Shown in pieces: positions 25,438 to 38,400 of a DNA stretch of 64,000 nt. The position numbers were made by a program, and so were the translations under genes. Below the pieces are notes generated by a model. That model was not told where the DNA came from. It saw only the letters and a program-made list of their open reading frames with translations, and did not search any database. Source of the DNA: Marthasterias glacialis (taxonomy: Eukaryota; Echinodermata; Asteroidea; Forcipulatida; Asteriidae); contig OU452231.1 of NCBI GenBank assembly GCA_911728455.2, positions 20,872,999-20,936,998 of the forward strand. Reading direction: 5' to 3'. Positions within the stretch are counted from its first letter, which is position 1. Every line of letters starts with the position of its first letter.

Positions 25438-28400
25438 CAACCTCGATTTCTCCAATTCTCCAAATGTTCTTTCCAATCTTAAGATGCCAAACCCTGATTT
25501 AAGATAGAAACTCCAAGATTATTTGTATTAACAAAAGAATGATGGTCACGAAGCTGTGTGGCAGGGGGCATGAACAGCTTTTTTTGAAGTTCACTTCTCA
25601 AATAGTGGATATCTTTTTAATCTATGTCACAAAGTCTTCTTCTAACTGACATGTCTTCTCTAGAGAATTGCCTCCCGAAGGTATAGCAAAAAAAAAGAAA
25701 CGCGTATTTTTCCGGCGCTAATTCGTCAGTAAGAGGTTTATCGAGGGCTTATCCTTCAGAATGAATTCATTCTATACATAAATCAATGAAGAAGAATCGC
25801 ACAGGAGAAAACAACAAAGAACTGTGAATAATAAATACTGAAATACAAACACTGCCTTGCTAGAGTCCCACAATAGTCGTTTCAGCCTCAATCCAATTTT
25901 TGAAACGTCTGATTCGCACAGTCAGTTTTGATTTATTCAGTCTTTTCATCATCTAAAAATGTTACTTTGAAGGGAAAATTTAAAATCAATTGAAGCTTGC
26001 AAACAAAGAATGATTTATTTAATATTGACAGAACACTTTGCAAGGGAATGTTTTTCACGTATTTGACATACATCTAAATTTTAAAATGAAGACATTTTGA
26101 AACATTACCTACGGTTGTCGCACCGTTATACTTCTTAATTGGTTTTGAACAAGATACTCAAAGAGTCATTTAATTTCCATAAAAACCCTTCGAATAAAAA
26201 AACCTTGTGAAAAAATAGGTATGTACGATACTGTAGAAAAAATCTAAAGGCAAAAAAAAACAAAAAAAACAAACAAAAAAAACAAAAAACGAGAACACAA
26301 AACGGAGATAGATCGTAACATGCCTTATTGTTAGCTTCAATGCACATTCAGCTCAACATTGGCAAGAAGAAAAACATAAATGCTCACAGATTTACATGTA
26401 CCTTACATGGTATGAAGAAAATGTTGGTAGACAACTTTTATCTTTTATTTTTTTTAAATAAAAAAATTATTAAAATCCAAAATTAGTTTTCGTCTCAGTG
26501 AGACGAAAGCCTCTGCCTATAGGAATGCGTGCAAAAATGCTGAATGCATTTGTACCATTTTCTCGCAAATGAAACAACGAAATGAGCTGACATTTTCATT
26601 GGTTGGTTTTATTATCTTGACTTCTGCAAAGAATGGAAGCATTTATACAGTAAATTTACCAACGTTGAGCTGGGGCTTTAATAATCAAACGAAAATGATT
26701 TGTTTCAAACAGCTTTTTTTAGACACCATCTTCCATGTTACTCTAAAGATGTTTTTTTTATGATACAAATTGTAATTATGTCTGAAATAATTACAAACGT
26801 AAACCATGTCGTTTGACATACTGTGAATTTGAATAATGAATGTCAAATGAAGATTTAGGAACAGGTGTGTAGGTCGGAGATACAAATAATTTAATTCAGG
26901 GAATACCATTATTGGTATCCTTTACAATCAGCCATATTTCCCAATAGGGTCGCCCGATTTTGTTTTAAAGGGTAGGCCTACGTGTTGGGAATAGGTGAGT
27001 TTTCACGTTTAATTAAAATTTGGCCAGAAGGTAAAATATATATCAGCAAAAAAGAGTTTGTTAACCATGTTTCTATTTTCCCTCGAAACATTTAATTGTT
27101 TGTATAGATAACCGGCATGTAATCCAAATTTACACTCCTTGAAAACGGTTCATGGATACCATTTGTTTCCAGTCGGACATTTTGTTACATTTAAACACAT
27201 TCTTCTGTAGGTGTGCATAGCCTTTAAACTAACCGTGGCCGCATTCCGCACCAATGGGAACACGATAAGGTCATGTACAGACGCTGTCGGCTTACAATCT
27301 CAGCTTGAAAGGTGACCATGCGATAAAACCAATATTTTAAAATTCCTCTGGGGGTGGGGGAAGGATGGGGGGGGGGCTTGATATAATCAAAAGCTGGGAC
27401 CATTATTGATGTGTCAGTAGGAAGTGACGTCATACGTTGTATGTGAATAGGAGAATCTGATGCGGCATGAGAATCCTAGATCGACAGGTTAGAAGTTTTC
27501 GTAACGTTTGTTGTATGCTCTCTGATGCTAAAGAACTTCTCATAGACCCATGTAAACTTTTAAGACAATTTAGTGAAGCTTAAAGTGAGCTGAGCGGATC
27601 AATGCAGACTTGAGCTCTCTTCAAAGATATCCGATGTCCTTGGGCAGTCAGTCTAGATGAAGTTCATGCTCTTGTATCCCGAAACATTCCTCTTGATTCA
27701 ATCCTCTACGCGTGACAATATTCCACTTCTAACCTACGCCAATTTGTCAGCTTACCTCAGAATACCCTAATCACACACTCACAAAAGACAAAGTCAAATC
27801 TTTTTCGATTTGAACCTCTAGACTGTCTTACTTAGGGTTGGAATTAATTCAGAACAAATGGTTAATTTAAAAAATGGAGAGATGGGTGAGCCACAACAAA
27901 ATGTGCAGGATTCGTGATAGAAAATGGTGTCGGATGTCAATAAAAATAACATAGTATTGTTATTTATGTTGTTCTTAAATTTATTTATAAATTTTTTTTT
28001 ACGGTCTTATTGTCTGAATGCGAGAAGGATGAGCTGTTTGAATGCACGTTTATTTATACACATGATGCTGTCACGCAGCTGGTATCTGTAAGGAATTTTT
28101 GGCATACTCTGTGTATCGTCTGGGCTATTACTAGCTATAGCTGTTTGTTTCATTGATTGTATTTAAGGCTATGCGGAGACATAACTGTGAATTTGAATTG
28201 AATTTCTAGAAAGGTTAGAGATTAACTTCGATTCTTTGCTGGAAACTATGTAATAAAATATTAATCTTTGTAACAATGACACGTTAGGACACTCGTGAGC
28301 ATTTAAATGTATCTCTATGATGAAGTTGTAATTGATTGAATGTCAGCATAAATTTAAAATTGTTTTTATTTTCCTTTCAGTCCAGTATTATTCGTTGTGA

Positions 28401-29009
28401 ATATTGTCATGGACCTATTTATACAAATAGTCGATGGCTTTGTTATATAAAAAGGTTTTTTATTAAAACACAATGTCGTAACACAATGTGTAATCAATAT
28501 TTATTATAAAATGTTTTGGTGAAAACCACTCAACTTTCTTAGATTTGCATGCCATACTTTAGTGGTGAGGAAAAATGGTTGTTCAGTCAACATTTCGGAC
28601 TTTTGACATGAAACGCCGTAGTTGTTTTGTATTTGTATTTGTAAACTGAACTTCAAATTTGGCGTCGGTTGCTTTGTAATAACACACTTAATAAATACGG
28701 TTAGTTACCAGGGTTCGTGCGAGGCTAGTTATTTCAACTCATCCTTCCGAGTTGTTAGTCCATCGAAGATACCCACCCAAGAATACTCCGTGGACGACAC
28801 GCATGCCAATCAAGCCGTTTCAGCTGCATTTAAGATAGAAAACGCGCGTAATAGGAACAGTTCACCACACACGTGACCCTTGAAAACCACAGGAGTGGAT
28901 GAAGTTTGGTTGCAGTATTGGGTATCTGCTCTTCACGTAGAGTTAACGCTTCTTCAAAGTGATGCTGAGATTGAGATTGTGGAATACATAGAGGAGGGAA
29001 GTTGTAGAC

Positions 29010-29090
29010 ATGTTCAAAATATCAAATGAAGACGCCATCATCAGTAGCATAGACCAAACCGATGCTATTGTGTCAGTCAAGCGTATTTAA
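29010..29090 (+). other. Possible upstream ORF in the nAChR 5' leader
   Basis: A 26-codon frame starts MFKISNEDAIISS and ends VSVKRI before a TAA. It lies about 330 bases upstream of the nAChR start codon, in what may be the same leader. Upstream ORFs often dampen translation. Whether this DNA is in the mature transcript is unknown. Confidence 0.2.
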
Positions 29091-29418
29091 TTGGCTCGTG
29101 TATCCCAAGGCTGGAACGATGTTCAATCTGTGAAGATTGTGGTATTGTGTAGACGTGGACGGTTAGCCATCACCCTCATCATCATTATCGGACGTGCAAT
29201 GAGCCCTAAGCGACGGGGGGAAATAGTTGAGCGAGTTCGGTAACACGGCATTTTCTCGGTTCTTCCTCTTGGGCACCACCGTCATCATCACCCGCGGACC
29301 GGGAGTAGCAGTAGCAAGCAGCCTGGTGACTAACACCCCTCTCGTCATCAGGGCTGTCCTCCTCGGAGAATCCTCTATCACTTGGAGCTGACGAACTCAC
29401 CGACAACATTCTGACAAC

Positions 29419-29467
29419 ATGAAACACTTGTGGAACTACGCTGTACTGGTGGGATGTCTTCTGCAAG
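29419..29467 (+). other. nAChR exon 1a: start codon and signal peptide
   Basis: ATG at 29419 has A at -3. The exon encodes [16 protein letters not shown], a short basic start and a hydrophobic core, then ends CAAG|GTGAGT in phase 1. Joining G to the TA of the exon at 55021 gives Val and keeps the frame. The upstream few hundred bases are GC-richer than the surroundings, as expected of a leader or promoter. Confidence 0.8.
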
Positions 29468-32400
29468 GTGAGTTTGTTTTCACATGATGCGTACGGGGTG
29501 TTTTTCTTATTATCGTCACGGCTTCGTTATTGAATTTCATGTTTGTTTTTCCCAGCTGTGTGCATTAACACAATCCATTAGATCAGCACAGTTTCCTCCC
29601 AGCCCCCTATCAACACTGCTCTCCGAGGTCCACACAACAAGGCTAAGACCCAAGACCGTTTTGAATATTGATCCCCCTTTTTAATGTAGGAGTGTAATTT
29701 GCGTGTATCTTCTTTGTATGTGCGTCACCCAAACCATATATCACTATTCTCCATTTCCTGCCTCCGGTGTCCTACGGCAAGTCGGTACCATCTTTGTGCA
29801 GTTATCAGCCACAATTTCACCCTCATCTAGGCATGATAGCATCATCCCAGGAAAATCTGTATTTGTTGGAGATTTTGTCTCTTCATTTATCAAATTAGTG
29901 CAACTGACGACGGGACTGTGCGATTGTCTACACACTTGAAATAAACTCAAGGCTGGTTGAGTGTCATACTTGGCCGTTATTACACGGTATACCAAGTGGA
30001 TGTTGTAGAAGCAGATGCAATCTGTGATATAGTTTGTCCAAGCAGAATCCAATCTCTAAGATAAACTAATCCCTGTCATGTTATTGATAACATGTTATTT
30101 TAAATACTGTCTTTATCAATAAGTCTTTATTGTTTTGATAAGCCAACATTATACATATCAGCTGGGGACTTATGACACTTTGCTTAAATCTCTTATTTAC
30201 CGTAAGTCTTTGGCTATACTCTATTGGGAATGATGACACAGAGATAAGAGGATGGTTTTAAAGAGTGAGGCAAAGTACTTTACTGCTCTCAGTCTACTTG
30301 TATATGACTGTACTCGAAGTTGGATTCTTTTATGTTCGGTTTCCTCCTAGGTTTGTTTAATTTCCCAGATGTAGCAGCATGGGACACCTGTATAAGACAA
30401 CTGGGAGACTGTGATGTTGTTCCAACCATGGAGAAAGAACATTCCTCCATGTTCCAACAGAGTCTTTGACATTTTGTTTTGCCTTTTGAGAAGTTCATCA
30501 CATTTTGCTGCGGTCAGTGGCCTTTTATTTAAACACTATCTGTCCAAGGAGGATTATGAAGACGTCTTATTTGTCTGCGTATCACATGGTTACTTCTACC
30601 TCATTGCGGTCAATGGCTTTAAGATCATTTTCTTGTCATCAGTGAAGCTCTTCAAATAAACATATATATATGTCAACTAGAGCAGGTTTTATACGAGGAG
30701 TGAGTTATGTCCCAATCTAAATCACCCATGGCATCACACGACATGATTAATTATTAAAAGCCACCCATTCACATCAAAATTATATTTCCACTGAGCACAC
30801 TGTGTTGCACTTTCTTTGAAGAACCTAGCAATCATGTGCTGCTCAGGTAATTGTGCATTGTAAGGGTATAGTCAAGGGGTATTGATTACTGACTATCACT
30901 GAAGACCAAACAATAGGAGTAATAATACACCTGTTTAATATGTCAGGCCTAAATGGCTTCATACAACAATAACTCAATTAGAACTAACTCATTAGAACAG
31001 TCCAGCAGTAATAATGTATGTGCTCTCTAAATCCAATTGAGGAGGAATTGTTACTCGTTTTGTCCTTTTCATTTTGTTTCACACACCAAAAGAGGTATGA
31101 AACCTTTACTATACTGGGTGTTTTCTTTATTGTGGCAGTTCCGTCTTTTGATATAACCTTTCCACTTTTAAAGGTTATGGGAAGGTCACGAATAGTTGAG
31201 TAATTCTCGGATTTCGTTCTTCAAATCTTTTCAGATCCATCTTTTAGTTTCCTGAGTTTACAAGAATGCAACAATGTCATGTATTATGGTTTGATTCGAC
31301 CACTTTAATTTCCCAAAGGTCCTCTCTTTTCATTTTACACCTTCTGTTATTAGGAATTCATCTTTCTTGTTGAGACCTACTCAATCGGATATACGTATGA
31401 AATGATGCTTTGAAAGTTTCTTACCACACATACATAACATGGAGTCCTTCAAAATGTTGCCATGGAAATAACAGAATGAAATCACTGGAAATGGTTAGAA
31501 CGTAATAAACAGTGATTATTTCCGAATTTCCCTCGGGGCCAGAACCCTAAAAGCAATTTTCACGCGCAATAACAAAGTTCATTTCAACGCATCGTTGCTT
31601 CCTCCAACCCTCCAGAGTGTAAATAGTGCAATCACGTCAATGTCAGGATCTTGACACAATACCATTATGTGAATGCTTGAGTAAATTAGCTTCTTCAAGG
31701 TTAAAGAAAACATCTTGAGTTTTTCCCTGTTTGTTTGAAGGGTGTGAAAGCACAGTCCCAGGTTAACGAAACAAAACAAAATGAAAACCGTTGAAGACCG
31801 TCAAAGCATGAGACAGTGCAGATTCATTGGATGTGTTTCCCTTCTCAAAGTTGCACAAAATGTGACGGAACATGTACTTTGTTTTGTAATTCGCCATTAA
31901 CAAGTTGCTCATGTTCTACCCCCTTTTTCATTTGGGGTGGGGGGGGGGGGGTCGTCTTGATCATCTCCAGGTATATGTACTTAAAAGGTGACGTACATTA
32001 CAAACAAGTGGAGGGAGATTGGGCTGACCTGAATTTCTCTTCCCTCTTGTATATTCGTTGATTCATTGTGATGTCTCGAGCTTAACATCGGTCTTTATTC
32101 TATTATCCTTTGCAAAAAAAAGAAGACAACAAAAAACGCAAAAAAAAAAAAAAAAATGCTGGGTTGGCTAAAAGCCTCCCCACAAATTCTCGCAAAATGT
32201 ATGAGAGCTTTTAAGTATTCAGAGCTTTTTATTTCAATTTCCTGTTGTTTTCTTACAAAGTAGAATGTTGTGGGTGGTTAATCCATTGCACTTTATCGTG
32301 ATAGGCACGTAGTGGACTCAAGGATGTCGATGAATGCTAAAATAATGTGCTTTTTTAAGCTGTTGGTGTAGACAATGTTCGAATACGAATATGTCAACTT

Positions 32401-35400
32401 AAGAATCATGTTAAAAAAACAGAAACATCAAGTTCTGTTTAATATTTTGAATATTATTTTTAAAGTAATAATTTTAATTACCTGCCAAGTTTCATTGTCA
32501 TGTGCTGTCAATGTGAACGTATTTATTTATTTATTGTTTTGTTATTTGCAGTGGTAGTACTTTGCTCAATGCTAAATTTAATAGTGATTTTAACTACAAC
32601 ATATCTGACTGTACGTTAAACGTTATTTCTTGCAATAATACTCGAACTATTGCTAACCCGTTGTACTTTCTCCCTCAGTAGATAAATAACGTTATCGGAT
32701 TGTAAACCATGAGTTGGAACGCCTAATGTATGTATAAGTTCAAGGTGATGCGGATTCACAGCTTTACAGAAATGACTTACACTTTGCTCAAAGTTTACCC
32801 AAATAGTTTTAGTGTCAAGTTCGTTTTCGAAATCTATAGGAAAAACGTTTCCTCTATAGGAAAAACGTTTCCTCGAAAGAAACATGCTTTGGAAAATATT
32901 TCGAACAAACGTAAATCATTATCATAAATGATCAAAGTGTATTCACCAAAAACAAAAAAATCGAACATTTAGATGGAAAAGGTAATAATGGACAAACACA
33001 AATTATTTAGCACTTTTACGTATTTTGGTTATAAGTTATGGTTACTTTAATTAACTGTATTTTTTTTTGGCCATGAAAATTTAAACAAGAGCGAAATCCA
33101 AAACAAATTACTCTCCTGTAATTACAGCTGTTATAATGAAAACATCTCTTGGCACGACTATAACCAATACCCAATACCTAAATGATAATTATCAAGGAAG
33201 CTTCTAACCAAAAGAAAGAAAGAAGGAATGCTTTTTCATGTACAGTAATGACCAGTCCACTGATTTCTCTAAGGCATTTTGAGTTGGCGGTATATAGCCT
33301 GACTGCAATACGGTAACCGTGTTTTATCAGTTGCATCCGTCAGGTTGTACTCTGACGCTCATTACTTTCCAATCGATCCATACTCTTGATGTTATCTCGC
33401 GTCATGTCATCTGGACTGTACTTTTTCTAGAAAGACGAAAAAGCGGCCGCACCCACGGGGCTTTCCAGGAGCCAGGCGCACGATCAAACGAGGCAGATAT
33501 ATCTAAATCAAGGGGTATGTCTCGAAACAAATCGGAGAAAATATTTCATTTCATCGTGTAATAGAAGACAGGGAAAGTTGTTTCTTTATCAAAATAATAA
33601 TTTTTGGCTTAATCCACTTAAAATTTTCACAGTAAGTTATTACAAATCTTCGTACTAATTTGTTTCTACTTTGGAATTTGTTTTCATGTGCAAGCAAGAA
33701 TTTGTAAATTTGAAGATGTTTAGACCAACTTGGGTAATGTTTTGCTTCTTGTTTATTATACTTTGGTTAAAGGAGCGAATACAATATAAGCTTAACCCAA
33801 AACCCGTCACTAAAGATTTCATGGAAGTCTCCAATCATTCGTAAAATGAAATCGAACAGCTATATTTTGCGTAATATATAATGCTATTACAGTATATAAG
33901 TTCTAATTCATCGGAAATTGGATTTTAATTTGACTGATATTTCCAATTTAAACTAAAAGTCTTTTCAATTTACCCTATATAGTGGATAAATTCCAGTGTG
34001 TTATTTTAGTGTGATATTATCGTGAATCAGAGCAGAAGTATTTTGTTGACTTTCCTCGCGGGAATTCCTGGGGACTTAACCCTCAAATACAATAATCTGT
34101 ACCCCTGAATCTTTGAAATTGAGTTTAAACCATGCAGTTTAAACGTTCAGCAGCATATTTAACTTCCTTTTACAGTTGAGAAGAAATATTCTAAAGGGAA
34201 CTTCATCTTATATATGCCAATAAAAATATCATCAAACTATAAAAATATTAGAATTGGTGATCACAATTTTTGGAATTAGAAAACGACTTATAGCTGTTGT
34301 TACGAATTTCGTAAAAACTGTTTAATGGTAGTTTCCTGGCAAAGTCATTTATAAAAAATCCAATTTAAAATTAACATTTTAAGGATGACAGAAATACACA
34401 CGACTCTATTTTTTAAAGGAAGATTAGAAGATTTTAAGAAGTGCACAGAAGTCGAACATACGCCTGAGTCATCTGAAACGGTTGGGCATTACGTAATTGA
34501 ATATCAAAACAGTGGGAAACCTGGCATTTAAGGTTCTTACTTACAAAAGCTGATTTGAATTTTTTTCAGTATCCTGTGGCTTGGGAAATGAAATGAGAAT
34601 AAAATTGACGATAATTCACCACATACAAGTTTTATTATTAATAATCAGTATAGTCTACGACAGCCAAATTAAAGTTAAACTCTATTTCTTGTCAACCTGA
34701 ATATTCTATGTGTAGTTTTGAACTGGGCTACTCCCTACTGAATGTATCAGGTTCAGTAATGAGAAAAAAAACCCAAAACATATCAATACATTTTATATTA
34801 TCTATTACATCGATGCATTTGAGATGATGTGTTCTTTCCATCACATTATATTGTTGTTGATATTTGGCAGACCGATATAGGTCTGATGGAAATGAGAAGT
34901 TGGGTTATCTAGAACATAGAGACATCAACTTTAAGTCTCCCGCACCTCTCCCGTGGCACATTCAATTTTCGATATCATGGAGACGGGACAATGCCCGTGT
35001 TTCACTGCATGATGCACGTCTTCTTAATTTGATACATGATGGAGCAATTTAAAAGATTTTTAATTTAAGTTTGAACACAAAATCTTGTTAGCATTCGGCT
35101 GTTGACCTCAAAAAGATTGACTTTCTATGGAATCATGAGTCATTATTTTTTTAGAGGTAATGCAAAGAAGTGGCTTCTCAGTTTTTGAGGTAAAATATTA
35201 CAGTAGAACTTACTGTAAACGATAAGCCGATGATGATTTATATCGCAATCTAAAATTTATTTTTACGTGCTCTGGTTTTATAAGAAGAGTGAGCAAAGAT
35301 CTTGTTAAAGGTACCTATTTCAATCCTCATCGAATAAAACGTGAAAGGGCCTTTTTTAATTGCCATTTTCACGGATGGTGTTGTAGTTCATTTTTTTATG

Positions 35401-38400
35401 ACAGAAATGTTATCAGAGGCGATGTTTTGACAATCGTACTGGTGAGCCGGTGTACCAACCGACGAAATTCCAACAAAAGTTTAACTAGTGTTGAGCTCGT
35501 AAACATAACTAGTTTTAAATAAATTGAAACGCAAAATGAGCAACGTATTACGCACGTCAAACTTTGATTTTATCCACTCACCTGCCCATTTTAAGCCTTT
35601 TTCATAAGATGTCATTATCAAACTTATTGGTTTTAGTTTTAAGCCTGTGAAAGGCCTGTTTTTATCATATGAGCTAAGCATGAAATAGCCATTTAAGTTG
35701 TTCTTAAAAACACTGTCATATAGTATTCGAAGAAAAAGATAAGTGGTTGTTGGTTGTATGTTAACTAGACGTCACTACAGATAACAGATTCGATCCGTCA
35801 ACCAAATAATTATATAGTTCATGCGTCATCGTGCCATGAGGATTTGCGCCCTCTTTCTACTAGCCAATCCAATTAGTAGCTCAGCAACGATGTATAGATG
35901 TATAAAAACAAACACACTTATTTTTTCGAGTGCGTCGTGTGTGTAAATAAATACGTATATTTAATGAGACAATAAATAATGCAGACATCAAATTGCCTGT
36001 TACGCAAACAGTGGCCAATTTAGAGGGAAAATTGGATGGAATAAAGCGGCACGTTTTTATTTCAAAACCAAGAATGAAAAAGGAATCCTAACATTCTTTG
36101 CACATTTATTTTACGCACATGAGATTTGTTACATGAGACAGACAATGTTTAGAGGGAAAAAAGATTCTATACATACATTTTTATTTACAGTAGAAACAGT
36201 AAAGTACCGGTGGTTGCATAAAAAAATATGAGTCAAAGAGTGGTTTGGTTTGGATTACTGACCCTAAACCTCAGAGTTACAAATTTCAAAAGCTTTGATT
36301 AAAATGATAAATTGGAGATTTCTGAATCCTCTTAGGCGAACTCAGTGGTTATCAAAACATAAATCCACGTAAGAACGTTTTCAAATGCAATCTTGTGTTT
36401 TTACAATTTTCGGAAGATCAGCCATGTCGAAAAAGGGTTTACAGGCCGTCAGTGGCTCAATTTATTGTTGATACCATGATACGTTTCTTGAAAGCATTTC
36501 TCACTCACTCGATCTGAAAAAACAAACATAGTTTACAGAAACAAGAGCTATTTTCATGTATATTTGGTTTGCGGTAACACCATGTGATTATATCTACTTT
36601 GCTATATACACCATGCAATGCCTCAAATCCTATAGCTATTTTCATGTTTGACTCTAGTGAAATTCGTTCATAGCAGCGATATAATAACACAACGACTCGA
36701 TGTTTTAGTATCAATGGTAATCGTCACTATTTCTCAATATTTTAGATTTATGTATGAGTATAAAGGTTAAGATGACCGCAAAATTAACCCATCATAAGAC
36801 ATAAACTGTTAACTGTTTTTTTTCCATTTTGTTTATTATTTTTTTTTGTCGTCGAGGCATCTTTTAAACAAAATTACGTACACATCACTTTTAACATGTG
36901 CAAAGTGAACTTCTTAAATATGACGTGCCCGTATGGCACCGTTCCCATATCCTATCTTACAAGAGTCAAGAATACTTGAATGGCCAATTTTTATTTTCAA
37001 CCCTCAACTTTTTCTTCGTCGACGAAACTTCTCGCTTAAGTTTGGTTTCCAACTGAAATGGAATGTAACTTCTACATTTGGCTAGGAAACTACGTTGATT
37101 CAAGACGAACGTGTAAAATGTGCATTTATTCAGTGCTAAAAACAAACATGTCTATACTGGCTAGTTTGCGGTGCCAAGTTCAAGTGTTTAAGAAGGTGTC
37201 TCGCCTTGGCAGTGGTTATGTTAGCTCAAAGAAGAGTCACGTTTTTGTTAATGTAACATTACATCACGCACAAATACTCTTCTATAAAAAGACTGTCACA
37301 GATTCAGTGACAACACTGTAGGATCCCCCAAAACAACCTTCCTCCTTGCTTGATGAATCTTCTAAGGAGGGCGACGTAGTCTTATCATTACTGCTTGACT
37401 GAGTTGTTGCCTTAGCTCCCTACAGATCGTGTCAACCTCACCCGGTCTGTAACAACTAAGAGCGCGCAAAAATCCTGCAGGGCGTTTCCATTGATTACCT
37501 ATAATTTTGATGAGATAGCCCTGGGCAAGATTATTTCCTCCTTTTCTTCTTTAAACAGACAAGAGGAGGCGGAAAGAAGCAAGGTAAGGCAGAACAGGAA
37601 AAAAAATCCCAGATCTGATTTATTAATGTCTCCGTAGGGTTCATGTTGAGGGGCCAAACTTATTTCACGCGGTTGAAAATAGATTATTTTGTGGTGGTGA
37701 ATTCGTTTCCGGTAAGGACAAAATCAGTTCGATTTTGTGTCCTCTTTTTCAATCATGAGGCGCCAAAGAAACTCTGCTTGTTTTACCGGAATGTTATTTT
37801 TAGCGTCTCTTTGCTTCGATTTTCGGGCACTATTCCACCCAAGCAGGCCTCTTGTTGGGTTGTTGGCCTTGCAATTACATGTAATCTCATTCTTAAATGC
37901 CAATTTCTATTTAAACTAAAACAGGCAGACTAATCGAACATTAATTCTGAAATTGCAAATACAATTAGACTGTAGGATATGCCCTTAGTCACATTGTAAG
38001 GTGCAGTCATGTATTGCCTAATTACAGACAGCGCTGTGACTGTCCCAAGACATTTAGTAATGCGTTGCGAGTTATTGCATTCAATGCTAGTAGCATTAAG
38101 ACGTCAGGGTTTGAGACTCAACTGCCTCTGATACAAGGATCAGACTACTTTTGGGAGAGGCCATTTGTAACATGATGCTTTATGCACGAGAAGACGTCAC
38201 TGTTTCGGTATACGCTGAGAAGCAAGATTACTGAAATAGAGAAATACCATCATTTTTATTATTTTCACTACGTAAACTTTGAGGGAAAGAGAAGGAGATT
38301 CAAGTCTTTGAAAAGTGAAATAAGCCAAATATAATTAGAAATGACGTAATTTTGATTTAAAATTTAAGTTTACTATTCCTGTGAAAAGCTGTATGCTTTA

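Larger units (their letters stand above)
13943..29418. other. Long intergenic region between GLRX3 and the nAChR gene
   Basis: About 15 kb with no recognisable protein-coding gene. Open stretches are short, lack believable splice partners and match no family I know. It holds the GLRX3 promoter just above 13942, a small tandem repeat at 15734-15785, one copy of dispersed repeat B at 16727-16794, a CRE/TATA cluster at 17956-18006, a minus-strand exon-like acidic open stretch at 20309-20541, and a large inverted-repeat element at 24831-25437. Confidence 0.6.

Noticed and set aside
29163-29466. Minus-strand open frames of 72-86 codons
   Set aside because: Antisense to the nAChR leader and signal exon in GC-rich DNA; the composition explains the openness.
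34864-35052. Open frame preceded by an acceptor-like TTTGGCAG
   Set aside because: No donor follows before the stop and no partner exon was found.
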